From: RGIG4097 sp937885645
GTDB taxonomy: Bacteria; Bacillota; Clostridia; Christensenellales; CAG-917
Assembly: GCA_937885645.1 (NCBI GenBank)
Contig: CALABJ010000018.1
Span: 1-64,000 of the forward strand
Direction: 5' to 3'
Length of the DNA: 64,000 nucleotides
Below are positions 1 to 7,591 of the stretch, one piece after another. The position numbers and the translations under genes are program-made. Positions within the stretch are counted from its first letter, which is position 1. Each line of letters begins with the position of its first letter. Below the pieces are notes generated by a model, which had not been told where the DNA came from, did no database searches, and saw only the letters and a program-made list of their open reading frames with translations.

Positions 1-71
1 TCCCCGCTTTGGCTACAAACAATTCACAGGATTGTTTGCTTTACGCGTCGCGCCAGTTGAGCTACACCCCC
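1..71 (-). pseudogene. tRNA 5' half interrupted in the D-loop (partial at window edge)
   Basis: Read on the minus strand, positions 71 to 54 give a normal tRNA start: acceptor strand GGGGGTG, TA, D-stem GCTC and loop AACTGG. The expected D-stem partner GAGC does not follow. Instead positions 55-1 carry a 55-bp sequence that is identical to 17010-17064, where it interrupts a tRNA-Ser 5' half at the same point. The 3' part, if any, lies outside the window, so the isoacceptor cannot be named. Whether this is a dead tRNA, an inserted element or an assembly artefact is open. Confidence 0.6.
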
Positions 72-155
72 AAGGCAAAATGTATTTTATATCATTTGAG
101 TGCTGTTGTCAACCGATTGGCTAAAAAGCAAAGGGAATATTATGGATGATAAAAC

Positions 156-184
156 AAAACCCACTCAAACGAGTGGGTTTTTTG
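156..184 (-). terminator. Rho-independent terminator
   Basis: The stem ACCCACTC/GAGTGGGT with loop AAAC is flanked by A and T tracts on both sides, so it can work in both directions. It lies just downstream of the minus-strand membrane gene ending at 203. Confidence 0.85.
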
Positions 185-202
185 TTTGTTGAAAATGATT
201 GA

Positions 203-1135
203 TTATTTTTTCTTTGCGGCTTTTTTGGCAAGCTTTGCTTGGAGGGCGGCTTCTTCTTCGTCTTTTCTTTGATAGTATTCGATTTCGCAAATCTTTTCGT
301 AGGACACGCCGGTTGCGATTGCCGCAAGACGTCTTTCTTCTTCCTTGCGCTTTGCCTTTTTCTTTTCACGCATAAATGAGAACACTGCAAAGATTGCACA
401 CATTGCGATGCCCACGATGAGTGAAGTTGAGCCAAGGTTGCTGCCGAGGAGTGCCATGACGATTGAGATAAGCACGAGGATTGCGCCGGGGATGAGTGCC
501 ATCTTGGGGTTTTTGACGATATACTTGCCGCCAAGTGAGCCGAAGAGTGCATACACAACACAGCCAAATGCAGGGGTGAGGAAGGGGTTTTCATTGATAT
601 AATCAATGAGTGACTTGCCACCTGTTGCAGAAGCAACTGTATTTGTGATGATGATTGCAATGACCACTGCTGCTATGACCACAACCGTCACCAAAGAGCT
701 GACTGCCACTGCGATGGTGGACACAAGTTCATGTTCCTCACTGCCTTGTTCGGTGGGCACGATTTCGTGGGCCTTGACCACGCAAGGGATTTTAAGGTTG
801 GACAGGTTGCCGGTGATGAATGCAAGATACTCGCCGTTTGTGCCAAGGATAGGAGCATAGATGACGGGCTCTGCAAGGCAGGACAGAAAGTTGACGAGGA
901 TGATGCTTATCATACCGCCGTCAAGGAGAACTCTAAAATCGGGAGTCACCTTGTAGTAGATCATGGCAACGATAGGCACAAGGATGAGGAGGGCAAGACC
1001 GATAGTGTTCCAAATTCTGCCGATGCGGTGGAGTTTGATGTTGAAGTCCACAATGGTTTCTGCCTTTTCGGGCACTGCGGGGGTGACTTGAGTTTCGGGG
1101 GATACGGATTCAACTTTCTTCAATTTCTTTGCCAT
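203..1135 (-). CDS. Uncharacterised membrane protein, partner of DUF5058 protein
   Basis: A 310-residue protein of unknown function. The first 35 residues are polar; about six hydrophobic segments follow (near 42-62, 72-95, 140-165, 185-205, 215-235 and 238-255). The tail from about 258 is strongly charged and lysine/glutamate/alanine rich. ATG is preceded by an AGGAGGTG site. It starts 10 bp after the DUF5058 gene and shares its promoter. The pairing suggests two membrane subunits of one transporter or channel, but no substrate can be read from the sequence. Confidence 0.75.
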   Translation of the reverse strand: MAKKLKKVESVSPETQVTPAVPEKAETIVDFNIKLHRIGRIWNTIGLALLILVPIVAMIYYKVTPDFRVLLDGGMISIILVNFLSCLAEPVIYAPILGTNGEYLAFITGNLSNLKIPCVVKAHEIVPTEQGSEEHELVSTIAVAVSSLVTVVVIAAVVIAIIITNTVASATGGKSLIDYINENPFLTPAFGCVVYALFGSLGGKYIVKNPKMALIPGAILVLISIVMALLGSNLGSTSLIVGIAMCAIFAVFSFMREKKKAKRKEEERRLAAIATGVSYEKICEIEYYQRKDEEEAALQAKLAKKAAKKK

Positions 1136-1145
1136 ATCACACCTC

Positions 1146-2060
1146 CTATATCAAAAGGGCGGCACTCTTGACCGTTTCTGCCACGGTGAGAGTGGGGTCC
1201 CAGCCATTGACCTGTGCAAAGTAGGCTATGATTGCCACAACCACCATTGCAATGATCATTGAGAATGCTGTTGAGAAAGAGTCCAACCACTTCCAGTTGA
1301 GCTTGTTGACGAGGACGTCAAAGCCCATCATACATCCTGCTGCAACCACAACTGCGATGAGATTGTAGTAGCCATAGGTGGTGTACATATTTTGGAAGGT
1401 GCTGCCGTCTTCAAGTTTGGTTGTGCCAAACACGGTGGAGATTGCCATAGACAAATATGCGATGATCATGCCGATGAAAGCAATTTGGAAGGCAAGGTCG
1501 CCGATGTTGATCTTCTTTTGATCCACAAACTTGTTGACTGACTTTGATGCGGACAAATCCTTTTTGCCAAGTTTGGTGAGTTTGGGTTGGAGACGCTTGT
1601 AGAAGAGCACCACGAAAAGACAACCCCAGATGATGGCAAGAGTCATCATAAATGCGATGGTGACAAAGGCCTTGGGGGTGACCCCTTCTTGCATAAGTTG
1701 AGCCATGCTTCCTGCCATTGCGGATGCGGCGGCGTCTGCGACTTGGGTTTCATATTGAAGAGAGCCAACAACAGAGAGGCGGATTGCAGGCAGTGCGATG
1801 CCTATTGCGCCGACCAGAGTGACAACACCGATGCCGATGCCTATTGCAGGCAACACCGAGAAAGTGGCGGACGTGGTGATGACACGTTTGATTTTGCCCA
1901 TATCCATGCCGATTTTCTTTGCGCGACGGATGGACTTGACAAGGTAATATATTGCTTCAACAGACACAAACGCAACGATGAGTCCGTACATCAAATACAT
2001 CACCCAGCTGTCCGGATTGAATCCCGCTTGGAAAGCCGACAGTGTAGAATTGAAAAACAT
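1146..2060 (-). CDS. DUF5058 family membrane protein
   Basis: A 304-residue polytopic membrane protein. After a first helix near 20-42 comes a cytoplasmic basic loop, then glycine-rich helices with the segment GIGIGVVTLVGAIGIALP and the following RLSVVGSLQYE, which match the conserved core of DUF5058 proteins of Clostridia. Further helices are near 135-155, 190-215, 235-255 and 270-290. DUF5058 proteins have no established function; the fold resembles a carrier. TAGGAG lies 7 bp before the ATG. It is first in a two-gene operon and is transcribed from the promoter at 2090-2118. Confidence 0.8.
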   Translation of the reverse strand: MFFNSTLSAFQAGFNPDSWVMYLMYGLIVAFVSVEAIYYLVKSIRRAKKIGMDMGKIKRVITTSATFSVLPAIGIGIGVVTLVGAIGIALPAIRLSVVGSLQYETQVADAAASAMAGSMAQLMQEGVTPKAFVTIAFMMTLAIIWGCLFVVLFYKRLQPKLTKLGKKDLSASKSVNKFVDQKKINIGDLAFQIAFIGMIIAYLSMAISTVFGTTKLEDGSTFQNMYTTYGYYNLIAVVVAAGCMMGFDVLVNKLNWKWLDSFSTAFSMIIAMVVVAIIAYFAQVNGWDPTLTVAETVKSAALLI

Positions 2061-2089
2061 AATCTACTCCTAAAACTTATTATGGATAT

Positions 2090-2118
2090 ATTATACATCA
2101 CGGAAGAGCCTAAATCAA
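2090..2118 (-). promoter_or_regulatory. Sigma-A type promoter of the DUF5058 operon
   Basis: Minus strand TTGATT, 17 bp, TATAAT, with the start codon of the DUF5058 gene at 2060. The leader would be about 20 nt and contains the ribosome binding site. Confidence 0.75.
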
Positions 2119-2187
2119 TAGTCAATTTTGCGTAGAAGAAAGGCAGTCTTTCGCCATAGGCGAATTTCACATTGTGATATATTGCGC

Positions 2188-2216
2188 TTGATTTCACGTG
2201 ACTAGGGTGATATAAT
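2188..2216 (+). promoter_or_regulatory. Promoter of the folate operon
   Basis: TTGATT (2188-2193), 17 bp, TATAAT (2211-2216). Transcription would begin near 2223, placing the THF riboswitch at 2241-2353 inside the 5' leader. Confidence 0.8.
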
Positions 2217-2240
2217 GATCACATAAACCAAACAAATTCA

Positions 2241-2353
2241 GGAAGTGTAGAACTTTGCGCGTTAAGTGCCGATGGAACGGGGGGTGTCCACGGACGAAAA
2301 GCAGATGCTTGCGGTGCAATTTTCGCTCCCGCTTCGCCGGATATGGCACTTCC
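2241..2353 (+). promoter_or_regulatory. Tetrahydrofolate (THF) riboswitch, folC leader
   Basis: The closing stem is GGAAGTG (2241-2247) with CACTTCC (2347-2353). Inside are the conserved blocks of the THF aptamer in the right order: GTAGA, then GCGTTAAGTG at 2259-2268, a GGGGTGTCC block near 2281, ACGAA near 2294, and GCGGTG at 2311-2316. The structure ends 3 bp before the GGGGGTG ribosome binding site of folC, so ligand binding could control translation start. THF riboswitches are known upstream of folate transport and synthesis genes in Firmicutes, which fits the four downstream genes. Assigned by eye from conserved blocks. Confidence 0.88.
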
Positions 2354-2369
2354 TTTGGGGGTGTTTTTT

Positions 2370-3671
2370 TTGTATTATAAAGACGCTATCAACTGGATTT
2401 CAAACATTGAAAGGGCAGGCACCGATTTCGGTCTTGAAAGAGAAAGAGAACTGCTCGACCTTTTAGGCTCACCTGACGAAAACCTCAAAATCGTCCACGT
2501 TGCAGGCACCAACGGAAAGGGCTCAGTCACCGCATATATGACGGCGGTGTGTGTTTCTGCTTGTCTTAAAACAGGCACTTTCAACTCTCCCTCCGTGTTT
2601 GAATACAACGAAAGATTTTTGCTCAACGGCTCACCTCTTGTTGGTGGCCTTGTTGCCAAATATTTCACAATAGTCCGTGACACCATTGAGAAAGAGCAAG
2701 CAAGACGAAAGGAAGAAGGTCTTGCCCCCTTCACTCCCACCGCCTTTGAGATTGAAACAGCGGTTGCACTCCTTTGCTTCAAAGAAGAGGGTTGCGATAT
2801 TGTGATTCTTGAAACAGGTCTTGGTGGAAGATGGGATGCAACCAACGCAGTGAAAAACAAACTCCTTTCAGTCATCACAACAATAGGCTTTGACCACTGC
2901 GACTATCTTGGCAACACTCTCACCGAAATCGCAGGAGAGAAGGCAGACATAATCCTGAAAGATGCAGTCACTTGTCCTCAATGCGATGAGGTTATGACCG
3001 TCATCAAAAACAAGGTGAAAGAGATGAAGGGTGTCCTGACAGTGGCACAAACTCCCACCTTGCTTGCAGAAGATATTGAGGGACAAACCTTTGAATACAA
3101 GGGCGAAACTTACACAATCTCTCTCCTTGGAGAGCATCAACTGACCAATGCATCAATAGCCATTGAGGCACTAGGAGTGCTTCAAGACAAGGGTGTTGCA
3201 ATAACCCGTGACCACATCAAATTCGGCCTTGCATCGGCAGAGTGGCATGCCCGCTTTGAAATCATTGGTTCATTCAATAATAGGTTTAATCTGCTGTTTC
3301 CGCACGCTAAACTCCTTGTTTTGGACGGTGGGCATAATCCACAGGGGGCAGAGGCACTGCGTAAAGCCCTTGAAAAATACTTTGGCGGAATGCGCATTCA
3401 CCTCGTCATGGGTGTGCTGAAAGACAAGGACTACAAGACAATGCTTCAAATCCTTGGACCTATTGCAAACAAGATAAGCACTGTCACTCCTTCAAGTCCT
3501 CGTGCACTTTCTGCAGAGGATTTGGCAGAGGAAGCAAAAGCTCAAGGCTTCAAGGCAGAGGCCTATCCCCTTGTGCAACTTGCAGTGCAACAAGCCCTCG
3601 GCGACTTCTTTGGTGAGGTCATCGTGCTGACAGGCTCACTTACTCTCTTCAAAGATTTGGGGGTGAAATGA
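2370..3671 (+). CDS. folC: Folylpolyglutamate synthase / dihydrofolate synthase
   Basis: Adds glutamate to dihydropteroate or reduced folates using ATP, in the cytoplasm. The Mur-ligase type P-loop HVAGTNGKGS is near residues 43-52, the carbamylated-lysine region follows (ETGLGGRWDATN), and the C-terminal domain carries LLVLDGGHNPQGAEAL. I place the start at TTG 2370: the in-frame ATG at 2343 lies within the 3' strand of the riboswitch, whereas GGGGGTG at 2357-2363 sits 6 bp before this TTG and the product then begins as family members do (YYKDAINWI). 433 residues, normal for FolC. The end overlaps folE by 4 bp. Confidence 0.93.
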   Translation: MYYKDAINWISNIERAGTDFGLERERELLDLLGSPDENLKIVHVAGTNGKGSVTAYMTAVCVSACLKTGTFNSPSVFEYNERFLLNGSPLVGGLVAKYFTIVRDTIEKEQARRKEEGLAPFTPTAFEIETAVALLCFKEEGCDIVILETGLGGRWDATNAVKNKLLSVITTIGFDHCDYLGNTLTEIAGEKADIILKDAVTCPQCDEVMTVIKNKVKEMKGVLTVAQTPTLLAEDIEGQTFEYKGETYTISLLGEHQLTNASIAIEALGVLQDKGVAITRDHIKFGLASAEWHARFEIIGSFNNRFNLLFPHAKLLVLDGGHNPQGAEALRKALEKYFGGMRIHLVMGVLKDKDYKTMLQILGPIANKISTVTPSSPRALSAEDLAEEAKAQGFKAEAYPLVQLAVQQALGDFFGEVIVLTGSLTLFKDLGVK

Positions 3672-4213
3672 TGGATAAGACAAAACTTGAACAAGCAGTG
3701 AAAGACTTGCTTTCCGCTCTTGGTGAAGACACCGCCCGTGAAGGACTTGTGGACACTCCCAGCCGTGTTGCAAGAATGTATGAAGAAATCCTTGCAGGCT
3801 ACAACGACGATCCTGCGGTGCATCTCAGTCGCACCTTTGTTGAGGAGGGCAGTGACGTTGTCATTGAAAAGGATATTGACTTTTCTTCCACTTGTGAGCA
3901 TCACCTTATGCCTTTCTTTGGAAAGGTGCATATTGCATATATCCCTGACGGAAAGGTTGTGGGACTCAGTAAACTTGCTCGCGTTGTTGACGTCTATGCA
4001 AAACGCCTTCAACTTCAAGAGAGGATGAACAACCAAATCGCAGATGCCATAATGGAACACCTCTCACCTAAGGGTGTTGCAGTTGTGGTTGAGGGTGAGC
4101 ATACCTGCATGACCGCCCGTGGTGTGAAAAAGGTTGGCTCAAAGACGGTCACCTATGCAGTCCGTGGTGACGTGCCCGGGTTTATCCTTGAAAAGTTGAT
4201 GAACAACAGATAA
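3668..4213 (+). CDS. folE: GTP cyclohydrolase I
   Basis: Converts GTP to 7,8-dihydroneopterin triphosphate, the first step of folate synthesis. 181 residues, full length. CEHH near 76-79 supplies the zinc cysteine and catalytic histidines, and the second zinc cysteine is in HTCMTARG near 147; GLSKLARVVD and QERMNNQIAD are further family blocks. ATG overlaps the folC stop as ATGA; a second ATG directly follows and could also serve. It is translationally coupled to folC within the THF-riboswitch operon. Confidence 0.97.
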   Translation: MMDKTKLEQAVKDLLSALGEDTAREGLVDTPSRVARMYEEILAGYNDDPAVHLSRTFVEEGSDVVIEKDIDFSSTCEHHLMPFFGKVHIAYIPDGKVVGLSKLARVVDVYAKRLQLQERMNNQIADAIMEHLSPKGVAVVVEGEHTCMTARGVKKVGSKTVTYAVRGDVPGFILEKLMNNR

Positions 4214-4282
4214 AACATAAACCAAGAAAATAATAAAGTTGAATAGGGTGCACATATCAAAACACCCAGTTGGAATGCCGAA

Positions 4283-5059
4283 ATGAAATTTGTCGTCAAA
4301 GGAACTGAATTTGAAAAGGGAACTCACGTGATGGGGATACTGAACGCCAACACCACGTCCTTTTTTGCGCTTAGCCGAGTGGATGGCGACATAGTGGAAA
4401 AGGCAGGCAAAATGCTCCGTGACGGCGCAGAAATCATTGATATAGGCGGACAATCCACCGCCCCCGGTCAGGTGAAAGTCAGTGCCCTTGAAGAAGCGTC
4501 AAGAGTGCTTCCCGCTGTTGAAAAATTGAGAGAGGCATATCCCCATGCAATCATATCCGTTGACACTTTCTACTCAAACGTGGCAGACGAAGCCTTGAGC
4601 TTAGGGGCAGATATGATAAACGACGTCAGTTGCCTTGAAGACAAGTTTATGGCAGAGGTGGTGGCAAAGCACGGCGCGTCAATCTGTGTTATGCACAACC
4701 GCAGAGGCAGTAAAAATAAGGATATGTGGCTTGACAAAGAGCTAGGATTGATGAAGGCAACCACAACCCTCAAAAGGGCAGGTGTTGACCGCGACAAAAT
4801 CATCCTTGACGGTGGCATCGGCTTCAACCTTTCAAAGGACGAGGACTGGGCACTCCTTGAATCATACAATCGCCTTGAGGACTTAGGGTATCCTTTGCTT
4901 CTTGGCACGTCAAGAAAATCCTTCCTTGGTGGTGAGGTGGAATCCCGCCTCAGTGCAACCCTTGAAACAACCCGTCTTGCAGTGAGGCAGGGAGTGCTTT
5001 TTGTGAGAGTGCACGACGTCAAGGAAAACAAAATGATCATTGATTTGTATCAAAAGTGA
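4283..5059 (+). CDS. folP: Dihydropteroate synthase with divergent loop 1
   Basis: Joins the pterin pyrophosphate to p-aminobenzoate. 258 residues, TIM-barrel sized. Family motifs are present: MGILN, IDIGGQSTAPG (usual GGESTRPG), SVDTF, INDVS, MHNRRG, DGGIGFNLSKDEDW, GTSRKSF and the final RVHDV. The first loop, normally NVTPDSF, reads NANTTSF, and the Glu and Arg of loop 2 are Gln and Ala. These loops contact substrate and sulfonamides in characterised enzymes, so activity or drug response may differ. Lies 69 bp after folE in the same operon with no terminator between. Confidence 0.92.
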   Translation: MKFVVKGTEFEKGTHVMGILNANTTSFFALSRVDGDIVEKAGKMLRDGAEIIDIGGQSTAPGQVKVSALEEASRVLPAVEKLREAYPHAIISVDTFYSNVADEALSLGADMINDVSCLEDKFMAEVVAKHGASICVMHNRRGSKNKDMWLDKELGLMKATTTLKRAGVDRDKIILDGGIGFNLSKDEDWALLESYNRLEDLGYPLLLGTSRKSFLGGEVESRLSATLETTRLAVRQGVLFVRVHDVKENKMIIDLYQK

Positions 5060-5088
5060 GAGATTTTCCTCACTGCGACAGGTGAAAT

Positions 5089-5922
5089 ATGGACAAGATT
5101 TTGATTGAAAACTACGAGGTTGTGGCACTTCACGGAGTCAACCCTGAAGAGAAGGTCAACCCCCAAAGATTTTTGGTGTCAGTGGAGATGAGCACCGACT
5201 TTTACGAAGCCGCAAAAACTGACGATCTTGACAAAACAGCCAGTTATTCTGCCGTTTGCAAGGTGATAAAGTCCTTTATTGGTGAAAACAGCTTTGATCT
5301 CATCGAAACAATTGCCTGTCGTCTTGCAAAGAAAATCCTCCTCACCTTTTCAAATCTCACCGCTGTGAAAGTGACCGTCAAAAAGCCTGACGCACCTATG
5401 AAAGGCGTCTTTGACTGGGTGGGCGTTTCAACTGAACTGGCTTGGCACAGAGTGTATCTTGGACTTGGCTCAAATATGGGGGATAGACACGGTTATCTTG
5501 ACCTTGCCGTCAATATGCTTGAAGAGGACGACAACTTCCGCCGTCTTCGTGAAAGCACCCGCATTGAAAGTGAGCCTTACGGCGGTGTTGCTGATATGGT
5601 GTTTGTCAACAGCGTCATCGAGGCGCAAACCCTCTACACTCCTCGTCAACTCCTTGACGTAGTGCACGACATTGAAAAGGCAGGGGACAGAGTGCGTAAA
5701 GAGCGTTGGGGCAACCGCACCCTTGACCTTGACATTTTGTTCTATGACGATATTGTCCTTGACGAGCCCGACCTTTCAATCCCTCACCCCGACACCCACA
5801 ATCGTGACTTTGTGCTTAATCCTCTTCGTGAACTCAACGAGTATCTTATGCACCCCTTCCTCCGCAAGAGAGTGAAGGACTTAAAGCCCGAAAAACTGAT
5901 CTTCCCCACCGAAGAGAAATGA
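5089..5922 (+). CDS. folBK: Bifunctional dihydroneopterin aldolase / HPPK
   Basis: A 277-residue fusion. Residues 1 to about 118 are FolB (dihydroneopterin aldolase; starts ILIENYEVVALHGV, with NSFDLIETIA and the VKKPDAPM block near the end). From about 121 begins FolK (hydroxymethyl-dihydropterin pyrophosphokinase): VYLGLGSNMGDR, then RWGNRTLDLDILFYD with the Mg-binding aspartates, and IPHPD. The two enzymes act one after the other before FolP. The fusion is found in several Firmicutes and Actinobacteria. Last gene of the riboswitch operon; a terminator follows. No folate transporter or dihydrofolate reductase lies nearby. Confidence 0.95.
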   Translation: MDKILIENYEVVALHGVNPEEKVNPQRFLVSVEMSTDFYEAAKTDDLDKTASYSAVCKVIKSFIGENSFDLIETIACRLAKKILLTFSNLTAVKVTVKKPDAPMKGVFDWVGVSTELAWHRVYLGLGSNMGDRHGYLDLAVNMLEEDDNFRRLRESTRIESEPYGGVADMVFVNSVIEAQTLYTPRQLLDVVHDIEKAGDRVRKERWGNRTLDLDILFYDDIVLDEPDLSIPHPDTHNRDFVLNPLRELNEYLMHPFLRKRVKDLKPEKLIFPTEEK

Positions 5923-5958
5923 GGCAAAACAAATCATAAAACTATAAACACAAAAACA

Positions 5959-5988
5959 AAACGCACTCAGTTGAGTGCGTTTTTTATT
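5959..5988 (+). terminator. Rho-independent terminator after folBK
   Basis: Stem ACGCACTC/GAGTGCGT, loop AGTT, preceded by A and followed by a run of six T. Convergent with the minus-strand gene ending at 6010 and likely used from both sides. Confidence 0.9.
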
Positions 5989-6009
5989 GCAAGGCTAATT
6001 GATTGACCG

Positions 6010-6528
6010 TTAGTGTTGGTTGTTGTGGAAAGCGGTGTCAAACCAGAGGGTGATGATTGCCGCAATTTGAGGAGGCAGGATATTTTCATCAAAGTCCATG
6101 CTGTAAGTATCACGGATTTTCATAAGACGTTTGCGGATGTGACCTGCCATAACCTTTTTGTCATAATGCCATTCATTGTCTGCCTCAAACACTTTGCAGT
6201 TGTAAGGCCCGCATTTCACCACGAACTTTTTGCCCATATAGTCAAGACGCCATCTTTTCACAAAGGGGACGGGGTAAAAAGTGCCCTTGAATACGCCCAG
6301 CAGGTTTTGGCTATTTTCGTCAGTCATAATGTTGTATTGACCAAACCACGACCAAAGTTTTGCTTCCATATAGCAAATCTCTCTGCCTTGCAGGTCGTAT
6401 AGATGAGCATTGCCTCTCACGCGGAAAAAGATTTCCTTTGCTTGATAGACAGGGTTGCCGTTTTGGTCGGTGATGTTGAACTTGTCTCCACCGATTGTGA
6501 AATATTTTTGTTGAAGTTGAAGGATCAT
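6010..6528 (-). CDS. LURP-one-related (LOR, DUF567) family protein
   Basis: A 172-residue protein with the tubby-like LOR fold signature: an N-terminal YFTIGGDKFNITDQNGNPVY strand pair, FRVRGNAHLYDLQGREI in the middle and a C-terminal hydrophobic helix near 150-165 (IAAIITLWFD). LOR proteins are cytoplasmic or membrane-tethered with no known biochemical role in bacteria. GGAGGC sits 6 bp upstream of the ATG. Single gene, divergent from relQ. Confidence 0.85.
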   Translation of the reverse strand: MILQLQQKYFTIGGDKFNITDQNGNPVYQAKEIFFRVRGNAHLYDLQGREICYMEAKLWSWFGQYNIMTDENSQNLLGVFKGTFYPVPFVKRWRLDYMGKKFVVKCGPYNCKVFEADNEWHYDKKVMAGHIRKRLMKIRDTYSMDFDENILPPQIAAIITLWFDTAFHNNQH

Positions 6529-6746
6529 ATTTGCCTCCTTTTTGCACTTTTTTGTATTTTATCAAAAAGGGGATAGCTTTGTCAATATTCACAGATTTAT
6601 CGTCATTGCAGTGAAGATAACCATACATTTGTTTAGACGCATAAGTAATTTGCAGATTTTTTTGGGAATTTATAGATTTTTTAATTTTGACGCGATACCC
6701 TTCTTTTGAACGGACAAGCGTGACAAACACGTATAGGAGGAAAACT

Positions 6747-7511
6747 ATGAGCGAAAAAGAAGAAAAAAAGTACTTGATTGAAAGAGGGCGAGGAATCCAC
6801 GATACATTGAAAACAAAAGTCTATGAAGAAATGAAAAAAGCAATGTGGACAATGGTGGAGTATAAAGAGATGCAGATGATGTATTCCTGCGCGCTAAAAG
6901 AAATTCAAACAAAGTTTGAAATTTTAAATTTGGAGTTCAAGATCAAGTATAAAAGAAACCCAATATCCTATGTTTCCACACGTCTTAAAGGGAATGAAAG
7001 CATAGCAAAGAAAATGCTGAGGAAGAACATTCCCATCACCATTGAAAATATTGAAAACAACATCTGCGACATTGCAGGTATTAGGGTGGTGTGCTCGTAC
7101 ATTGACGACATATATATGCTGGCTGAGGCTCTTTTGAAACAAGATGACATAAGACTAGTGGAGATATGTGACTATATCAAAAACCCAAAACCCAGCGGAT
7201 ATAGAAGCCTGCATTTGATTGTGGAAATACCCATTTTTTTGGTTGACAAAAAACAACTTGTCAAAGTTGAAGTTCAAATCAGGACGATAGCAATGGAGTT
7301 TTGGGCAAGCTTGGATCATCAAATGAAATACAAAAGAGAAAAGAGCATTGAACATCTGGAGGAACGTTTAAAACAATGCGCCGAAGAGATAAATAAAACC
7401 GACGAAGAAATGATGGAACTAAGAAAAGAGATTGATGATTTGAGCGAGGACTTTGACGATGACGTTAAATTGCGCGAAAGATTGAAGCGCCTCGACACTC
7501 CCCTCAATTAA
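6747..7511 (+). CDS. relQ: Small alarmone synthetase (RelQ/YjbM type GTP pyrophosphokinase)
   Basis: Makes (p)ppGpp from ATP and GTP or GDP. 254 residues with a RelA/SpoT synthetase domain at about 50-200: the KRNPISYVSTRLKG loop, DIAGIRVVCSYIDDIY, then NPKPSGYRSLHLIVE and VEVQIRTIAMEFWASLDHQM. There is no hydrolase or regulatory TGS/ACT domain. The C-terminal 50 residues are a charged coiled coil, as in RelQ tetramers. I chose ATG 6747 because TAGGAGG lies 6 bp before it. Codons here are more A/T rich than in the folate operon. Confidence 0.92.
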   Translation: MSEKEEKKYLIERGRGIHDTLKTKVYEEMKKAMWTMVEYKEMQMMYSCALKEIQTKFEILNLEFKIKYKRNPISYVSTRLKGNESIAKKMLRKNIPITIENIENNICDIAGIRVVCSYIDDIYMLAEALLKQDDIRLVEICDYIKNPKPSGYRSLHLIVEIPIFLVDKKQLVKVEVQIRTIAMEFWASLDHQMKYKREKSIEHLEERLKQCAEEINKTDEEMMELRKEIDDLSEDFDDDVKLRERLKRLDTPLN

Positions 7512-7542
7512 GTCGTCAGTAAAACATGAAATTTGGCAAGAA

Positions 7543-7568
7543 AAAACGCACTCAAAGAGTGCGTTTTC
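7543..7568. terminator. Bidirectional terminator between relQ and potD
   Basis: Stem AACGCACTC/GAGTGCGTT with loop AAA, A tract on the left and T tract on the right, between convergent genes. Confidence 0.85.
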
Positions 7569-7591
7569 ATTTGTTGTACATTTGGTGAGGA

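Noticed and set aside
121..1171. Overlapping frames of 146 and 179 codons in the first kilobase
   Set aside because: They are antisense or other-frame shadows of the membrane gene at 203-1135 and lack coding character.
2343..2369. ATG 2343 as the folC start
   Set aside because: It lies in the 3' strand of the THF riboswitch closing stem and has no ribosome site at proper spacing; TTG 2370 does.
2868..3140. Antisense frames within folC and within other long genes such as galT, groEL and ppdK
   Set aside because: Strong codon bias of the real genes opens long antisense frames; none has a promoter and ribosome site.
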